Source of the DNA: Rhodanobacter sp.
GTDB taxonomy: Bacteria > Pseudomonadota > Gammaproteobacteria > Xanthomonadales > Rhodanobacteraceae
Reading direction: 5' to 3'
DNA: 64,000 nucleotides
NCBI GenBank assembly: GCA_024711345.1
Contig: JANJTA010000012.1
Coordinates: forward strand, 62,001-126,000
Shown one piece after another: positions 1 to 9,769 of this stretch. Position numbers and translations under genes: made by a program. The notes under the pieces were generated by a model that saw only the letters and a list, made by a program, of their open reading frames with translations, was not told where the DNA came from and searched no databases. The first letter of the stretch is position 1, and each line of letters begins with the position of its first letter.

Positions 1-487
1 TCTTCACCGCGAGCTCGAACGCGTAGCGCACGATGCGGCTGCTGCCCTTGCGCGTGTTGCGCGCGACCGACTCGGCGATCTCGCCGTCGGCGGACAGGGT
101 CTGCCCCTCGGAGCGGTAGGCGCCCTCGGTGTTTTCGCGCACGGTGATGATGTCGATGTTCTCGTAGCGCGACTTGGTGCCGGGGAAGCTCACCGCCGGG
201 CGCACGTTCGCGTACAGGTCGAAGTGCCGGCGCAGGGTCACGTTGACCGAGGTGAAGCCGCCGCCGATCGGCGTGGTGAGCGGGCCCTTCAGCGCCACCC
301 TGTGCTCGGCGATCTTGTCCAGCGTGGCCTTCGGCAGCAGGTCGCCATGCTTCTCCAGCGCCACCATGCCGGCGTCGACGAAGTCGTACTTCAGGCCGCA
401 GTCCAGCGCGTCGAGCACGCGCAGCGTGGCAGTCATGATCTCCGGGCCGATGCCGTCGCCGGGGATCACGGCAATCGTCTTGCTCAT
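1..487 (-). CDS. icd: NAD-dependent isocitrate dehydrogenase, N-terminal part (runs off window)
   Basis: The minus-strand frame starts at an ATG (485-487) and is open to the window edge, giving about 162 residues of a beta-decarboxylating dehydrogenase. It begins MSKTIAVIPGDGIGPEIM, the usual N-terminus, and has LKGPLTTPIGGGFTSVNVTL and later VRENTEGAYRSEG, the substrate-binding loop of the NAD-type isocitrate dehydrogenases of xanthomonads. The reaction is isocitrate to 2-oxoglutarate in the TCA cycle, in the cytoplasm. An AGGAG-like ribosome site sits just upstream (rc of aactcctt). Isopropylmalate dehydrogenase is the main alternative; the short N-terminus and the ENTEGAYRSEG loop favour isocitrate dehydrogenase. 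The C-terminal half is outside the window. Confidence 0.85.
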   Translation of the reverse strand, partial: MSKTIAVIPGDGIGPEIMTATLRVLDALDCGLKYDFVDAGMVALEKHGDLLPKATLDKIAEHRVALKGPLTTPIGGGFTSVNVTLRRHFDLYANVRPAVSFPGTKSRYENIDIITVRENTEGAYRSEGQTLSADGEIAESVARNTRKGSSRIVRYAFELAVK

Positions 488-756
488 GGGGGAACTCCTT
501 GAAACGAAAGCTACGGGCAGTGCGTCCGCATGGGGATGCGCACGCACTGAAACCGGTCAATTATCGCCGATAAGCCCCGGCGCGAACAGGGTGAACGTCC
601 TGCAAGACGTTGAAAATGCTCGCACGCAGCGTTGCAAAAAGCCGCAGGCCCGTCTCCGCACCGAAGGCAACCGCTGCGCAGGACGGGCACCGCCCGCCGG
701 CTTTCCGGCATACAGCGGCGGGCAGTGCCCGCCCTACACGACCGAAGGCATCGCAC
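488..756. other. intergenic region after icd
   Basis: This 269-base gap holds no gene. Near 700-735 is a short palindromic element, with gggcaccgcccg and gcggcgggcagtgcccgcc, of a kind found interspersed in xanthomonad genomes. Confidence 0.4.
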
Positions 757-1134
757 TCAGGCGTGGTCGGCGCATTCCGGCGCGGTGGGTTCGCCACCTT
801 CCAGCTGGTCCAGAAAATCCACCGCACGGCGCAGATGCGGGATCACGATCGAGCCGCCCACCACCAGGCCCACGCTGAACACCTCGAAGAACTCGTCGCG
901 CTGCACGCCGGCCTCCTTGCACTGCGCCACGTGGTAGCTGATGCAGTCGTCGCAGCGCAGTACCAGCGAGGCGACCAGACCCAGCATCTCCTTGGTCTTC
1001 ACGTCGAGCGCGCCGGCCTTGTAGGTCTGCGTGTCCAGCGCGAAGAAGCGCCGCACGACCTGGTTGTCCTCGGCCAGGATGCGCTCGTTCATGCGCTGGC
1101 GGAACGCGGTGAACTCGGCGAGGCGGTCGCTCAT
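757..1134 (-). CDS. carboxymuconolactone decarboxylase / AhpD-like protein
   Basis: A 125-residue protein with the CxxC-x3-H signature of AhpD-like folds (CDDCISYH at residues 61-68). In AhpD the two cysteines form the redox-active pair, so a thiol peroxidase or reductase role is likely; the substrate is unknown. The start (MSDRLAEF) is fixed by a 4-base ATGA overlap with the stop codon of the glutaredoxin gene upstream, so the two are translationally coupled. Pairing with a glutaredoxin supports a cytoplasmic thiol-redox function. The frame is open further upstream, but that extension would cover the glutaredoxin gene and is a shadow. Confidence 0.85.
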   Translation of the reverse strand: MSDRLAEFTAFRQRMNERILAEDNQVVRRFFALDTQTYKAGALDVKTKEMLGLVASLVLRCDDCISYHVAQCKEAGVQRDEFFEVFSVGLVVGGSIVIPHLRRAVDFLDQLEGGEPTAPECADHA

Positions 1135-1394
1135 GCGGCTTGCCCCAGCAGTTCGCCCAGCCGGCCGCTGCGGTCGGCGGCGACCAGGTCGTCGTAGCCA
1201 CCCACGTGCTGGTCGTTGATGAAGATCTGCGGCACCGTGCGGCGACCGCCGCTGCGCGCCAGCATGGCCTCGCGCTGCGCCGGGTCGGCGTCGACGCGCA
1301 CCTCGGTCCACTCCAGCCCCTTGGACTTGAGCAGGTTCTTCGCCGCCACGCAGTACGGGCATACCGCGGTGGAATAGACCTCGATCTTCGACAT
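1131..1394 (-). CDS. grxC: glutaredoxin (GrxC type)
   Basis: An 87-residue protein of normal glutaredoxin-3 length. The dithiol active site CPYC is at residues 12-15, the cis-proline motif TVPQIFIND follows at 53-61, and the GSH-binding GGYDDL at 65-70. It reduces disulfides or deglutathionylates proteins with glutathione. I chose MSKIEVYS as start because the preceding residues of the open frame do not resemble the family. The stop overlaps the AhpD-like gene by four bases. Confidence 0.92.
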   Translation of the reverse strand: MSKIEVYSTAVCPYCVAAKNLLKSKGLEWTEVRVDADPAQREAMLARSGGRRTVPQIFINDQHVGGYDDLVAADRSGRLGELLGQAA

Positions 1395-1505
1395 CACGAC
1401 ACTCCGCAACTTGGGAAAGGCCACCCTCACATGGGGACGCACGCCGGCAGCTCAAGCGGAACCGACTCGGCCAGCCACGGTCTCAATGCTATTGTCACCC
1501 ACCTG

Positions 1506-3128
1506 ATGAGCATGGCACCACGACTACTCGCACCACGTCTGCTGGCGGCGCTGATCAGCGCCGGGCTGGCCTGCACCGCCGGCGCCCAGCAGGACGTGCG
1601 CCTGCCCGACCTGGGCAGTTCGGCGAACGCGTTGATCTCGCCGCAGGAAGCGCAGGATTACGGCGCCTCCATGCTGCGCCAGATGCGTGCACTGGACATG
1701 GTGGTGGACGACCCGCTGCTGGACGACTACATCAACGACCTCGGCTACCGGCTGGTCGCCAGCAGCGACAAGCCGAAGGATCACTTCGCGTTCTTCGTGG
1801 TCAAGGACCCGGAGATCAACGCGTTTGCCGCCCCCGGCGGCTACATCGCGGTGAACGCCGGGTTGATGACGATCACCCGCGACGAGAGCGAGCTGGCCGG
1901 CGTGGTCGCGCACGAAATCGGCCACATCACCCAGAACCACCTGCAGCGTGCGTTCGAGGACTCCAAGAAGGATGCGCCGCTGATGGCGCTGGTGCTGCTC
2001 GGCGCGATCGCCGCCGGCGCCGGCAGCAAGAGCGGTGACGCGCCGATGGCGGTGCTGGCCGGCGGCCAGGGCCTGATCGCGCAGAAGTCGATCAACTTCA
2101 CCCGCAAGGACGAGATCGAGGCCGACCGCGTCGGCATCCAGACCCTGGCCAAGGCCGGCTTCGACCCGAACGCGATGGCCGGCTTCTTCCAGCGCATGCA
2201 GGACGTGATGAGCGCCGGCGCCGGCGGCGAGGACGTGCCGGCCCTGCTGCAGACCCATCCGGTGACCATGACCCGCATCAGCGACGCGAAGTCGCGCGCC
2301 GGCGCGCTGGTCGCGGCGCAGAAGCTGCGCCCCGCCGCCACCGTGATGGACAAGCTGCAGTGGGAGAAAACCACCGCGCCGATCCCCTTCGTGAAGGACC
2401 CCTCCTCGCTGTTCCAGCCGCCCGCACCCGGCCACCTGGGCAGCTACGCGCTGATGCGCGAGCGCGTGCGCGTGCTGGCCGGCGACGCGACCAAGCTGGC
2501 CAGTTACTACGACGCCAACCTGCACAGCCGGCCGGACTTCGACACGCCGGCGAACCGCTACGGCTACGCGCTGGCGCTCACCCGCAGCGGCCGCGGCGCA
2601 GCAGCGGTCGAGCAATTGCAGCCGTTGCTGCAGGCCCACCCCGAGAACCTGATCCTCCAGCTGGCGCTGGCCGATGCCCGCCTGCAGGCCGGCCAGCGCG
2701 CCGCGGCGCTGGCGGCCTACGCCGAACTCAACACCCAGTCCCCGCGCAACCGCGCCGTCGCGCTCGCCTACGCCAAGGCGCTCACCGCCGGCGGCAACCA
2801 GCAGCAGGCCCGCCTTGCCGCCGACCTGCTGCGCCCGTTGCTGGACAATGCCAGCGAGCCGGAGATCTACAGCACCTACGCCCGCGCCAGCGACAAGGCC
2901 GGCGACAGCGTGCGCGCCGGCGAGGCGTTCGCCGACGCCAGCTACTACTCCGGGCGTCCGTACGACGCGATGGAGCAGCTCAAGCGCCTGCTCAAGCGCG
3001 ACGACCTGGACTACTACGCACGCGTACGCATCCAGGCGCGCATCGCCGAACTGACCCCGCTGGTGCTGGAACTGCACAAGCGCAAGATCAAGACCGAGGA
3101 CAGTCCGGGCGACGGTTCGCCGCAGTGA
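1506..3128 (+). CDS. bepA: M48 family metalloprotease with TPR tail, BepA-like
   Basis: A 540-residue secreted protein. A signal peptide (about residues 1-30, ending near CTAGAQ) precedes an M48 catalytic domain with the zinc motif HEIGH inside VVAHEIGHITQNH, and the distal EADRVG glutamate. The C-terminal half is an alpha-helical, alanine-rich TPR-like region. BepA (YfgC) acts in the periplasm on stalled outer-membrane assembly intermediates such as LptD and BamA; E. coli BepA is somewhat shorter (487 residues). The start could be ATG 1506 or ATG 1512, two codons apart. It is transcribed away from the divergent grx-ahpD pair, so the promoter lies in 1395-1505. Confidence 0.88.
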   Translation: MSMAPRLLAPRLLAALISAGLACTAGAQQDVRLPDLGSSANALISPQEAQDYGASMLRQMRALDMVVDDPLLDDYINDLGYRLVASSDKPKDHFAFFVVKDPEINAFAAPGGYIAVNAGLMTITRDESELAGVVAHEIGHITQNHLQRAFEDSKKDAPLMALVLLGAIAAGAGSKSGDAPMAVLAGGQGLIAQKSINFTRKDEIEADRVGIQTLAKAGFDPNAMAGFFQRMQDVMSAGAGGEDVPALLQTHPVTMTRISDAKSRAGALVAAQKLRPAATVMDKLQWEKTTAPIPFVKDPSSLFQPPAPGHLGSYALMRERVRVLAGDATKLASYYDANLHSRPDFDTPANRYGYALALTRSGRGAAAVEQLQPLLQAHPENLILQLALADARLQAGQRAAALAAYAELNTQSPRNRAVALAYAKALTAGGNQQQARLAADLLRPLLDNASEPEIYSTYARASDKAGDSVRAGEAFADASYYSGRPYDAMEQLKRLLKRDDLDYYARVRIQARIAELTPLVLELHKRKIKTEDSPGDGSPQ

Positions 3129-3204
3129 AGGCGTGCCGCGTGTCATCGACACGTAACACGGATCAGCTGCAATATGCCCGTCACAAGCCAAGGCGGACCA
3201 CGGC

Positions 3205-3894
3205 GTGCACAAACGCATCCTGATCGTTGAAGACGAGGCCTCGATCCGCGAAATGATCGCCTTTGCCCTGCGCAAGGCCGGCATGGACGCGATCCAGGCC
3301 GCCGATGCCCGCGCCGCGCAGCTGGCGCTGGCCGAACAGGTGCCCGACCTGATCCTGCTCGACTGGATGCTGCCCGGCACCAGCGGGCTCGAACTGGCCC
3401 GGCGCCTGCGCAAGGAAGAGCTGAGCCGCGAGATCCCGATCATCATGCTCACCGCGCGCGGCGAGGAAATGGACCGCGTCAACGGCCTCGAAGCCGGCGT
3501 CGACGACTACGTGGTGAAACCCTTCTCCACCCGCGAACTGGTTGCCCGGATCAAGGCTGTGCTGCGGCGCAGCCAGGGCGACGACGGCTCCGGCATGGTC
3601 GAACTGGGCGGCCTGCGCATCGACGGCCCGGCGCATCGGGTGTTCGCCGGCGACGAGCCGGTGCCGATCGGCCCCACCGAATACCGCCTGCTGTATTTCT
3701 TCATGACCCACCCCGAGCGCGTCTATTCGCGCACGCAGCTGCTCGACCACGTCTGGGGCGGCAGCGTGTACGTGGAGGAGCGCACCGTGGATGTGCACAT
3801 CCGCCGCCTGCGCAAGACGCTGGAGCCGTGGAAGCTGGACGAGCTGGTGCAGACCGTGCGCGGCACCGGCTACCGCTTCTCCACCAGCACCTGA
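3205..3894 (+). CDS. phoB: phosphate regulon response regulator PhoB
   Basis: A 229-residue OmpR/PhoB-class regulator. The receiver domain (about 1-120) has the acidic pair at VEDE, the phospho-acceptor aspartate in LLDWMLPG, the conserved threonine in MLTARG and the lysine in VVKPFS. The C-terminal winged helix (about 130-229) ends RRLRKTLEP and VRGTGYRFS. The start is GTG at 3205. It sits 69 bases before phoR, which is followed by ppk and ppx, so phosphate sensing and polyphosphate metabolism are one cluster. In other bacteria PhoB activates genes with Pho boxes under phosphate starvation. Confidence 0.95.
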   Translation: MHKRILIVEDEASIREMIAFALRKAGMDAIQAADARAAQLALAEQVPDLILLDWMLPGTSGLELARRLRKEELSREIPIIMLTARGEEMDRVNGLEAGVDDYVVKPFSTRELVARIKAVLRRSQGDDGSGMVELGGLRIDGPAHRVFAGDEPVPIGPTEYRLLYFFMTHPERVYSRTQLLDHVWGGSVYVEERTVDVHIRRLRKTLEPWKLDELVQTVRGTGYRFSTST

Positions 3895-3963
3895 ACCGGC
3901 GGCAGGCTTGCGGCATGCAGGGCTTTTGCCGATGCTGCAGGCCTTCCCCACGCCGGCGCCCGC

Positions 3964-5232
3964 ATGACCCCGCCCCTCCGCTCCCCCTGGAAACTGCCCG
4001 CGGCATGCGCCGCGGCGCTGGGCGCCGGCGCCGCGTTCGGCGCGCTTGCCGGCGGTCATGCGGCGACGGGCATCGCGCTGGTTGCGGTGGCCGAAGTCGT
4101 CGTGCTGCTGACCCGAATCCGTCATCAAGCACAGGCGATGATGACGGCACCGACGACTGTCAGCCCTCTCCAGCATGACCGTTTCATGACGCGCTCCCGC
4201 CGCATCGCCTCCTCCCTGCGCGACCTTCGCCACGCCGCCGGCCAGTTGCCGGATGCGGTGGTGCTGCTCGACGATCAGCAGCGAATCCGCTGGTTCAATC
4301 ACGCCGCCGAAAACCTGCTCGGGCTGCGTCGTCCGCACGACCGCGGCGCCCTGCTGCAACAGCAGCTGGCCGGCTCGGAACTGGCCGGCTGGCTGCGCGA
4401 CGGCGCGCACGAGCCGCTCACCGACGCCACCGCGCCCGGCCGTGCGGACAGCCAGCTCAACGTCAGCCTGCTGCCGTTCGGCGACCACGAACAGCTGCTG
4501 CTGGCGCACGACATCAGCCACCTGAACCGGCTCGAACAGGTGCGCCGCGACTTCGTGGCGAACGTGTCGCACGAGCTGCGCACGCCGCTGACGGTGATCC
4601 ACGGCTACCTCGAACTGCTCGACCCGGAGGACGTGCCCGAACTGGCGCCGGTGCTGGACGAGATGCGCGCGCAGTCCAAACGGATGGGGCAGATCGTGGA
4701 GGATCTGCTGACCCTGTCGCGGCTGGAGACCCAGCACGAAGTGGCCGACGAACGCGTGCCGATGGCGGCGCTGCTGGCCACCGTGCGCAAGGAGGCCGAG
4801 GCGCTCAGCCAGGGGCGCCATCGCATCGTCCTGGAATCCACTGCCGAGGCGGACCTGCTCGGTTCGCCGAAGGACCTGCACAGCGCCCTGTCGAACCTGG
4901 CCAGCAACGCGGTGCGCTATACGCCGGCCGGCGGCAGCATCACCATCCGCTGGCAGCGCGTGGCCGACGGTGCGGTGTACTCGGTCAGCGACACCGGCTT
5001 CGGCATTCCCGCCTCGCACCTGGCCCGGCTCACCGAGCGCTTCTACCGGGTCTCCTCCAGCCGCTCGCGCGAAAGCGGCGGCACCGGCCTGGGCCTGTCG
5101 ATCGTCAAGCACGTGCTGAACCTGCATCAGGCGCAGCTGAAGATCGAGAGCACGCCGGGCGTCGGTTCCACCTTCGCCTGCCATTTCGGCCCGGCACGAC
5201 TGCTGGCTCCCGGCAGCGGCAACGAAAGCTGA
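3964..5232 (+). CDS. phoR: phosphate regulon sensor histidine kinase PhoR
   Basis: A 422-residue membrane histidine kinase. Hydrophobic segments near residues 15-50 anchor it, a PAS-like region follows (about 90-185), then the phospho-acceptor H-box (VSHELRTPLTVIHGY), N-box (SNLASNAVRYTP), G1 (DTGFGIP) and G2 (GGTGLGLSIVKH). PhoR phosphorylates PhoB when phosphate is scarce, controlled by the Pst transporter and PhoU, neither of which is in the window. Length and domain order match proteobacterial PhoR. Confidence 0.95.
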   Translation: MTPPLRSPWKLPAACAAALGAGAAFGALAGGHAATGIALVAVAEVVVLLTRIRHQAQAMMTAPTTVSPLQHDRFMTRSRRIASSLRDLRHAAGQLPDAVVLLDDQQRIRWFNHAAENLLGLRRPHDRGALLQQQLAGSELAGWLRDGAHEPLTDATAPGRADSQLNVSLLPFGDHEQLLLAHDISHLNRLEQVRRDFVANVSHELRTPLTVIHGYLELLDPEDVPELAPVLDEMRAQSKRMGQIVEDLLTLSRLETQHEVADERVPMAALLATVRKEAEALSQGRHRIVLESTAEADLLGSPKDLHSALSNLASNAVRYTPAGGSITIRWQRVADGAVYSVSDTGFGIPASHLARLTERFYRVSSSRSRESGGTGLGLSIVKHVLNLHQAQLKIESTPGVGSTFACHFGPARLLAPGSGNES

Positions 5233-5284
5233 CAGCCGCGGCAGCGCGGCATGCAATGGCCCGGACCATGCGCCAGAATGCCGC

Positions 5285-7378
5285 ATGGCCCAGCCCTCGC
5301 CCACCCCGCCCGACACCACCGACCTGAGCGCCCCCGGCCTGTACCTGAGCCGGGAGCTGGCCGCGCTGGAGTTCAATTTTCGCGTGCTGGCGATGGCCAG
5401 CGACGGCACCGTACCGCTGCTGGAGCGGCTGCGCTACCTGAGCATCGTGGCGAACAACCTCGACGAGTTCTTCGAGGTGCGGGTGGCGATGCTCAAGCAC
5501 CACCATGCCTACGGCTCGGCCGCGCCGGGGCCCGACGGCATTCCCTCCGGCGAGCTGCTGGCGCGCATCCGCAGCCGCGTGCTGGATCTGGTCGCCGCAC
5601 AGTACGCCGCCTGGCAGGAGCAGATCGGCCCGCAACTCGACGCCGAAGGGATCCACATCCTCACCCGCAAGCGCTGGAGCGCGCGCCAGCATCGCTGGCT
5701 GCGCGGCTACTTCGAACACGAAGTCCTGCCGGTGCTGTCGCCGCTGGGGCTGGACCCGGCGCATCCGTTCCCGCGCATCCTCAACAAGACGCTGAACATC
5801 GCGGTGGTGCTGCGCGGCCGCGACGCCTTCGGCCACGAAGGCCACATGGCGCTGGTGCGCGCACCGCGCTCGCTGCCGCGGATCATCCGCGTGCCGGCCG
5901 AGGTCAGCGGCCCGGGCGAGCACTTCGTGTTTCTCGCCGAACTGCTGCAGGCCTTCGTCGACCTGATGTTCCCCGGCCTCAAGGTGGTCGGTTCCTACCA
6001 GTTCCGGGTCACCCGCAACAGCGAGCTGATCGTCGAGGAGGCCGAGGTGGAGAACCTGGCCCTGGCGCTCAGCGAGGAACTGGTCGGGCGCGGCTACGCG
6101 CGGCCGGTGCGGCTGGAGATCGCCAACGATTGCCCGCAGGCGATCGCCGCGATGCTGACCCGCAACTTCGAGCTGGACGACGCCGACGTATACCGCTGCG
6201 ACGGCCCGGTCAACATCATCCGCGCCGGCCTGATCTACGACTGGCTGGACCGGCCCGAGCTGAAGTTCCCGCGCTTCAACCCGCAGCTGCCGCCCGCATT
6301 GGAGAGCGGTCGCAGCAAGTTCGACGTGATCGGCCAGCACGATGTGCTGCTGCACCACCCGTACCAGAGTTTCAACGCGGTGATCGACCTGCTGCGCCAG
6401 GCCGCCGCCGACCCGCAGGTGCTGGCGATCAAGCAGACCCTGTACCGCGCCGGCGAGGACACCCCGCTGGTCGACCTGCTGGTGGAAGCCGCGCGCAACG
6501 GCAAGGACGTCACCGTGGTGGTCGAGCTGCGCGCGCGCTTCGACGAGGAGGCCAACATCCGCCTCGCCACGCGGCTGCAGGAAGCCGGCGTGCAGGTGGT
6601 CTACGGCGTGGTCGGCTACAAGACCCACGCCAAGATGATGCTGATCGTGCGCCGCGAGGGTGAGGCGCTGCGCCGCTACGTGCACCTGTCCACCGGCAAC
6701 TACCACCAGGCCAACAGCCGCATGTACACCGACATCGGCCTGATGACGGCGAACCCCGAGATCGGCGAGGACTTGCACAAGGTGTTCCAGCAGTTGTCCG
6801 GGCTGGGCCCGATCATCGAGCTGAAACGGCTGCTGCATTCGCCGTTCACGCTGTATCCGAGCGTGCTGGCCAAGATCGAGCGCGAGACCGCGCACGCGCA
6901 GGCCGGCCGCCCCGCGCGCATCGTGGCCAAGCTCAACGCGTTGAACGAGGCGCGCGTGATCGAGGCGCTGTACCGCGCCTCCACGGCCGGGGTGGAGATC
7001 GACCTGATCGTGCGCGGCGCCTGCACGCTGCGGCCGGGTCTGCCGGGCATCTCCGAGCGCATCCGCGTGCGCTCCATCGTGGGGCGCTTCCTCGAGCACA
7101 GCCGGGTGTACTGGTTCGCCAACGACGGCGACTCCGAGATCTACTGCGCCAGCGCCGACTGGATGGAACGCAACCTGATGCGGCGGATCGAGGTGGCGTT
7201 CCCGATCCTCGACCCCGAACTGGCCGCACGCGTGTTCGAGGAGACCCTGGCCAACGGCCTGGCCGACAACACCCAGGCCTGGCGGCTCGGCGCCGACGGC
7301 CGCTACACCCGCGCCGAACCCGGCGACGACCCGCCGTACAGCGCGCAGCAAGGCCTGCTCGAGCGCTACAGCACGTGA
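5285..7378 (+). CDS. ppk: polyphosphate kinase 1
   Basis: A 697-residue PPK1, normal length. It polymerises the gamma-phosphate of ATP into polyphosphate. The autophosphorylated histidine lies in YVHLSTGNYHQ and the second conserved histidine in FLEHSRVYWF; the N-terminal domain contains NNLDEFFEVRVAM. It is 52 bases after phoR and followed 81 bases later by ppx, the enzyme that degrades the product. Expression may belong to the Pho response, but I did not identify a convincing Pho box. Confidence 0.96.
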   Translation: MAQPSPTPPDTTDLSAPGLYLSRELAALEFNFRVLAMASDGTVPLLERLRYLSIVANNLDEFFEVRVAMLKHHHAYGSAAPGPDGIPSGELLARIRSRVLDLVAAQYAAWQEQIGPQLDAEGIHILTRKRWSARQHRWLRGYFEHEVLPVLSPLGLDPAHPFPRILNKTLNIAVVLRGRDAFGHEGHMALVRAPRSLPRIIRVPAEVSGPGEHFVFLAELLQAFVDLMFPGLKVVGSYQFRVTRNSELIVEEAEVENLALALSEELVGRGYARPVRLEIANDCPQAIAAMLTRNFELDDADVYRCDGPVNIIRAGLIYDWLDRPELKFPRFNPQLPPALESGRSKFDVIGQHDVLLHHPYQSFNAVIDLLRQAAADPQVLAIKQTLYRAGEDTPLVDLLVEAARNGKDVTVVVELRARFDEEANIRLATRLQEAGVQVVYGVVGYKTHAKMMLIVRREGEALRRYVHLSTGNYHQANSRMYTDIGLMTANPEIGEDLHKVFQQLSGLGPIIELKRLLHSPFTLYPSVLAKIERETAHAQAGRPARIVAKLNALNEARVIEALYRASTAGVEIDLIVRGACTLRPGLPGISERIRVRSIVGRFLEHSRVYWFANDGDSEIYCASADWMERNLMRRIEVAFPILDPELAARVFEETLANGLADNTQAWRLGADGRYTRAEPGDDPPYSAQQGLLERYST

Positions 7379-7459
7379 ACCCTTGCGCATGAAGCAGCGG
7401 TTCGCCCATTCCGCGCTTGCATGCGAGAATTCGTGCTTTGCCGTCGCGGGAGCCCGGGC

Positions 7460-8977
7460 GTGAGTCCAGCCGAACAGACACCGATCCGCGACGGCGAACT
7501 GCTCGCCGCGGTGGACATGGGCTCGAACAGCTTCCACCTGGTGGTGGCACGCATGGAGCACGGCGAGCCGCGCGTGATCGACCGCCTGCGCGACACCGTG
7601 CGCATGGCCGCCGGCCTGCGCGCCGACGGCACCCTGGATGCCGAACGGCGCGCCCGCGCGCTGGCCTGCCTGGCCCGTTTCGGCCAGCGCATCGCCGGTC
7701 TGCCGTCGATGCGGGTGCGCGCGGTGGCCACCAACACGGTGCGCCGGCTGGCTTCGCCGCAGACCTTCCTCACCGCCGCCGAGGCGGCGCTGGGCCATCC
7801 GATCGAGGTGGTCTCCGGGCGCGAGGAAGGCCGCCTGATCTTCCTCGGCGCCGCGCACGACCTGCCCGCCTCGCGCGAGCCGCGGCTGGTGATCGACGTC
7901 GGCGGCGGCAGCACCGAGTTCATCATCGGTCGCGGGTTGGCGCCGCTGCACACCGAAAGCGTGCAGGCCGGCTGCATCGCCTCGACACTGCGCTTCTTCC
8001 CCGGCGGCAAGCTCACCCGCAAGCGCTGGCAACGCGCGCGCAGCGAGATCGGCGTGCTGCTGCAGCAGTTCGCGGAGGACTACCGCGAAGCGGGCTGGCA
8101 GGACGCTTATGGTTCCTCCGGCACCGCCAAGTCGATCGGCGCGGTGGTGCAGGCGATGAAGTTCTCCGATGACGGCATCACCCCGGCCTCGCTCGCCGCG
8201 CTGGCCGACGCGCTGGTCGCGCAGGGCCAGATCGGCACGCTCAAGTTGCCGGGGCTGGTCGAGGAGCGCGCGCCGGTGATCGCCGGCGGCGTGGTGATTT
8301 TCGAGGCGGCCTTCGCCGCGCTTGGCATCGAACGGCTGCGCGTGTGCGAAAGCTCGATGCGCGAAGGCTTGCTGTGGGACCTGCTCGGCCGTGCCGGCGG
8401 CAGCGACCCGCGCACCGCCAGCATCGACGCGCTGGCCACCCGCTACGGCGTCGACCGCGCCCAGGCGCGGCGAGTGGAGTCGACCGCGCTGATGCTGTTC
8501 GACCAGGTGGCGCACGCCTGGAAGCTGGACGCCGACGCGCGCGAGTGGCTGTCGTGGGCGTCGCGCGTGCACGAGATCGGCCTGGCCATCGCGCACAGCC
8601 AGCACCATCACCACGGCGCGTACATCCTGCGCCACGCGGACCTGGCCGGCTTCTCGCGGCAGGAACAGCAGCTGCTGGCGGCGGTGGTGGAGATGCACCG
8701 GCGCAAGCCGGACAAGGCGGCGGCCGCCGCGCTGCCGCAGCGCTACCGCCAGCTGGCCCGCTACACCACCGCGCTGCTGCGCCTGGCGGTGCTGTTCCGC
8801 CGCGCGCGGCGCGCCGAGTCGCTGCCGCAGATGAAGCTCGCCGCCACCAGCAAGTCGCTGCGGCTGACCCTGCCGCTGGCCTGGTTCGAGCAGCATCCGC
8901 TGAGCGAAGCCGACCTGCAGCAGGAGCAGGCGCCGATGGCCGAGCTGGGCATCAAGCTGGACATCTCCAGCCGCTGA
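7460..8977 (+). CDS. ppx: exopolyphosphatase / Ppx-GppA phosphatase
   Basis: About 505 residues with the ASKHA ATPase fold: phosphate-1 motif AVDMGSNSFHLVVARM near the N-terminus, RAVATNTVRR, and the phosphate-2 motif VIDVGGGSTEFI. The C-terminal half is an HD-like helical domain with HHHHGAYIL, typical of Ppx. It releases phosphate from polyphosphate ends or converts pppGpp to ppGpp. I prefer the GTG at 7460 because GGGAG lies 7 bases upstream and homologues begin near IRDGELLAA; an in-frame ATG at 7421 would add 13 unconserved residues. Confidence 0.92.
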   Translation: MSPAEQTPIRDGELLAAVDMGSNSFHLVVARMEHGEPRVIDRLRDTVRMAAGLRADGTLDAERRARALACLARFGQRIAGLPSMRVRAVATNTVRRLASPQTFLTAAEAALGHPIEVVSGREEGRLIFLGAAHDLPASREPRLVIDVGGGSTEFIIGRGLAPLHTESVQAGCIASTLRFFPGGKLTRKRWQRARSEIGVLLQQFAEDYREAGWQDAYGSSGTAKSIGAVVQAMKFSDDGITPASLAALADALVAQGQIGTLKLPGLVEERAPVIAGGVVIFEAAFAALGIERLRVCESSMREGLLWDLLGRAGGSDPRTASIDALATRYGVDRAQARRVESTALMLFDQVAHAWKLDADAREWLSWASRVHEIGLAIAHSQHHHHGAYILRHADLAGFSRQEQQLLAAVVEMHRRKPDKAAAAALPQRYRQLARYTTALLRLAVLFRRARRAESLPQMKLAATSKSLRLTLPLAWFEQHPLSEADLQQEQAPMAELGIKLDISSR

Positions 8978-9039
8978 CCGCGCCGGCAAGCCAGGCTTCA
9001 CCGCGGCCGCGTATCATGTCCGCACGCCCAGACCTTCCG

Positions 9040-9762
9040 ATGCCCATGTCGAAATTCCTGCTCGCCACGCTGCTGTTGATCCTGTCGCCCATGCTGGCCG
9101 CGCAAGCCGCCAAACCGGCACCGGCCGCCACCGCCGCCACGCCGCCACCGCAGGTCGTGCTGCGCACCTCGCAGGGCGACATCACGCTGGAGCTGTACCC
9201 GGACAAGGCGCCCAAGAGCGTGGCCAATTTCCTGCAGTACGTGCGCGACGGCTTCTACGACGGCACCGTGCTGCACCGTGCCATCCCCGGTTATCTGGTG
9301 CAGGGCGGTCTGTACACCCGCGACCTGCAGCCCAAGCGCACGCGCTCGGCGGTGGCCAGCGAAGCGGACAACGGCCTGTCCAACCTGCGCGGCACCGTAG
9401 CCGTCGCCCGCGGCGCCGACCCGAATTCCGGCACCGCGCAGTTCTTCTTCAACCTGGTCGACAATCGCCGGCTGGATTTTGCCGGCACCCAGAGCGGACT
9501 GACCTGGGGCTATACCGTGTTCGGCAAGGTGATCAAGGGCATGGACGTGGTCGACAAGATCGCTGCCCTGCCCACTCGCCCGCTCGGCCCGTTCGCCGGC
9601 GACGTGCCGAACCCGCTGGTGCTGATCGAGAGCGCCCGCGTGGTCGGCGAGGAAAACCCGCCTTCCGCCGCCAGTACGGCAGCCCCGGCCGCCGCGGCAA
9701 CGGCCGCACCTGTCGCCACCAAGCCGCGCAGGAAAGCCGCCAAGCCCGCCGACAAGGGCTGA
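9040..9762 (+). CDS. periplasmic cyclophilin-type peptidyl-prolyl isomerase
   Basis: A 240-residue secreted protein. A signal peptide (about 1-24, ending LAAQA) and an Ala/Pro-rich linker precede a cyclophilin domain with DITLELYPDKAPKSVANFL, GTVLHRAIPGYLVQGG and GTAQFFFNLVDN, the catalytic and substrate-binding set. A low-complexity Ala/Thr/Lys tail of about 35 residues follows. It catalyses proline cis-trans isomerisation, presumably on exported proteins. Starts at 9016, 9040 and 9046 are all possible; 9040 or 9046 gives the cleanest signal peptide. Its stop lies 7 bases before lpxH. Confidence 0.88.
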   Translation: MPMSKFLLATLLLILSPMLAAQAAKPAPAATAATPPPQVVLRTSQGDITLELYPDKAPKSVANFLQYVRDGFYDGTVLHRAIPGYLVQGGLYTRDLQPKRTRSAVASEADNGLSNLRGTVAVARGADPNSGTAQFFFNLVDNRRLDFAGTQSGLTWGYTVFGKVIKGMDVVDKIAALPTRPLGPFAGDVPNPLVLIESARVVGEENPPSAASTAAPAAAATAAPVATKPRRKAAKPADKG

Positions 9763-9769
9763 CCGCGCG

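Noticed and set aside
1524..3482. 652-codon minus-strand open frame antisense to bepA and phoB
   Set aside because: Low-complexity Ala/Gly/Arg/Gln/His residues typical of antisense frames in GC-rich DNA; the sense frames have clear families.
5105..9001. 1298-codon minus-strand open frame opposite ppk and ppx
   Set aside because: Composition artefact; no domain, and it spans two well-defined genes on the other strand.
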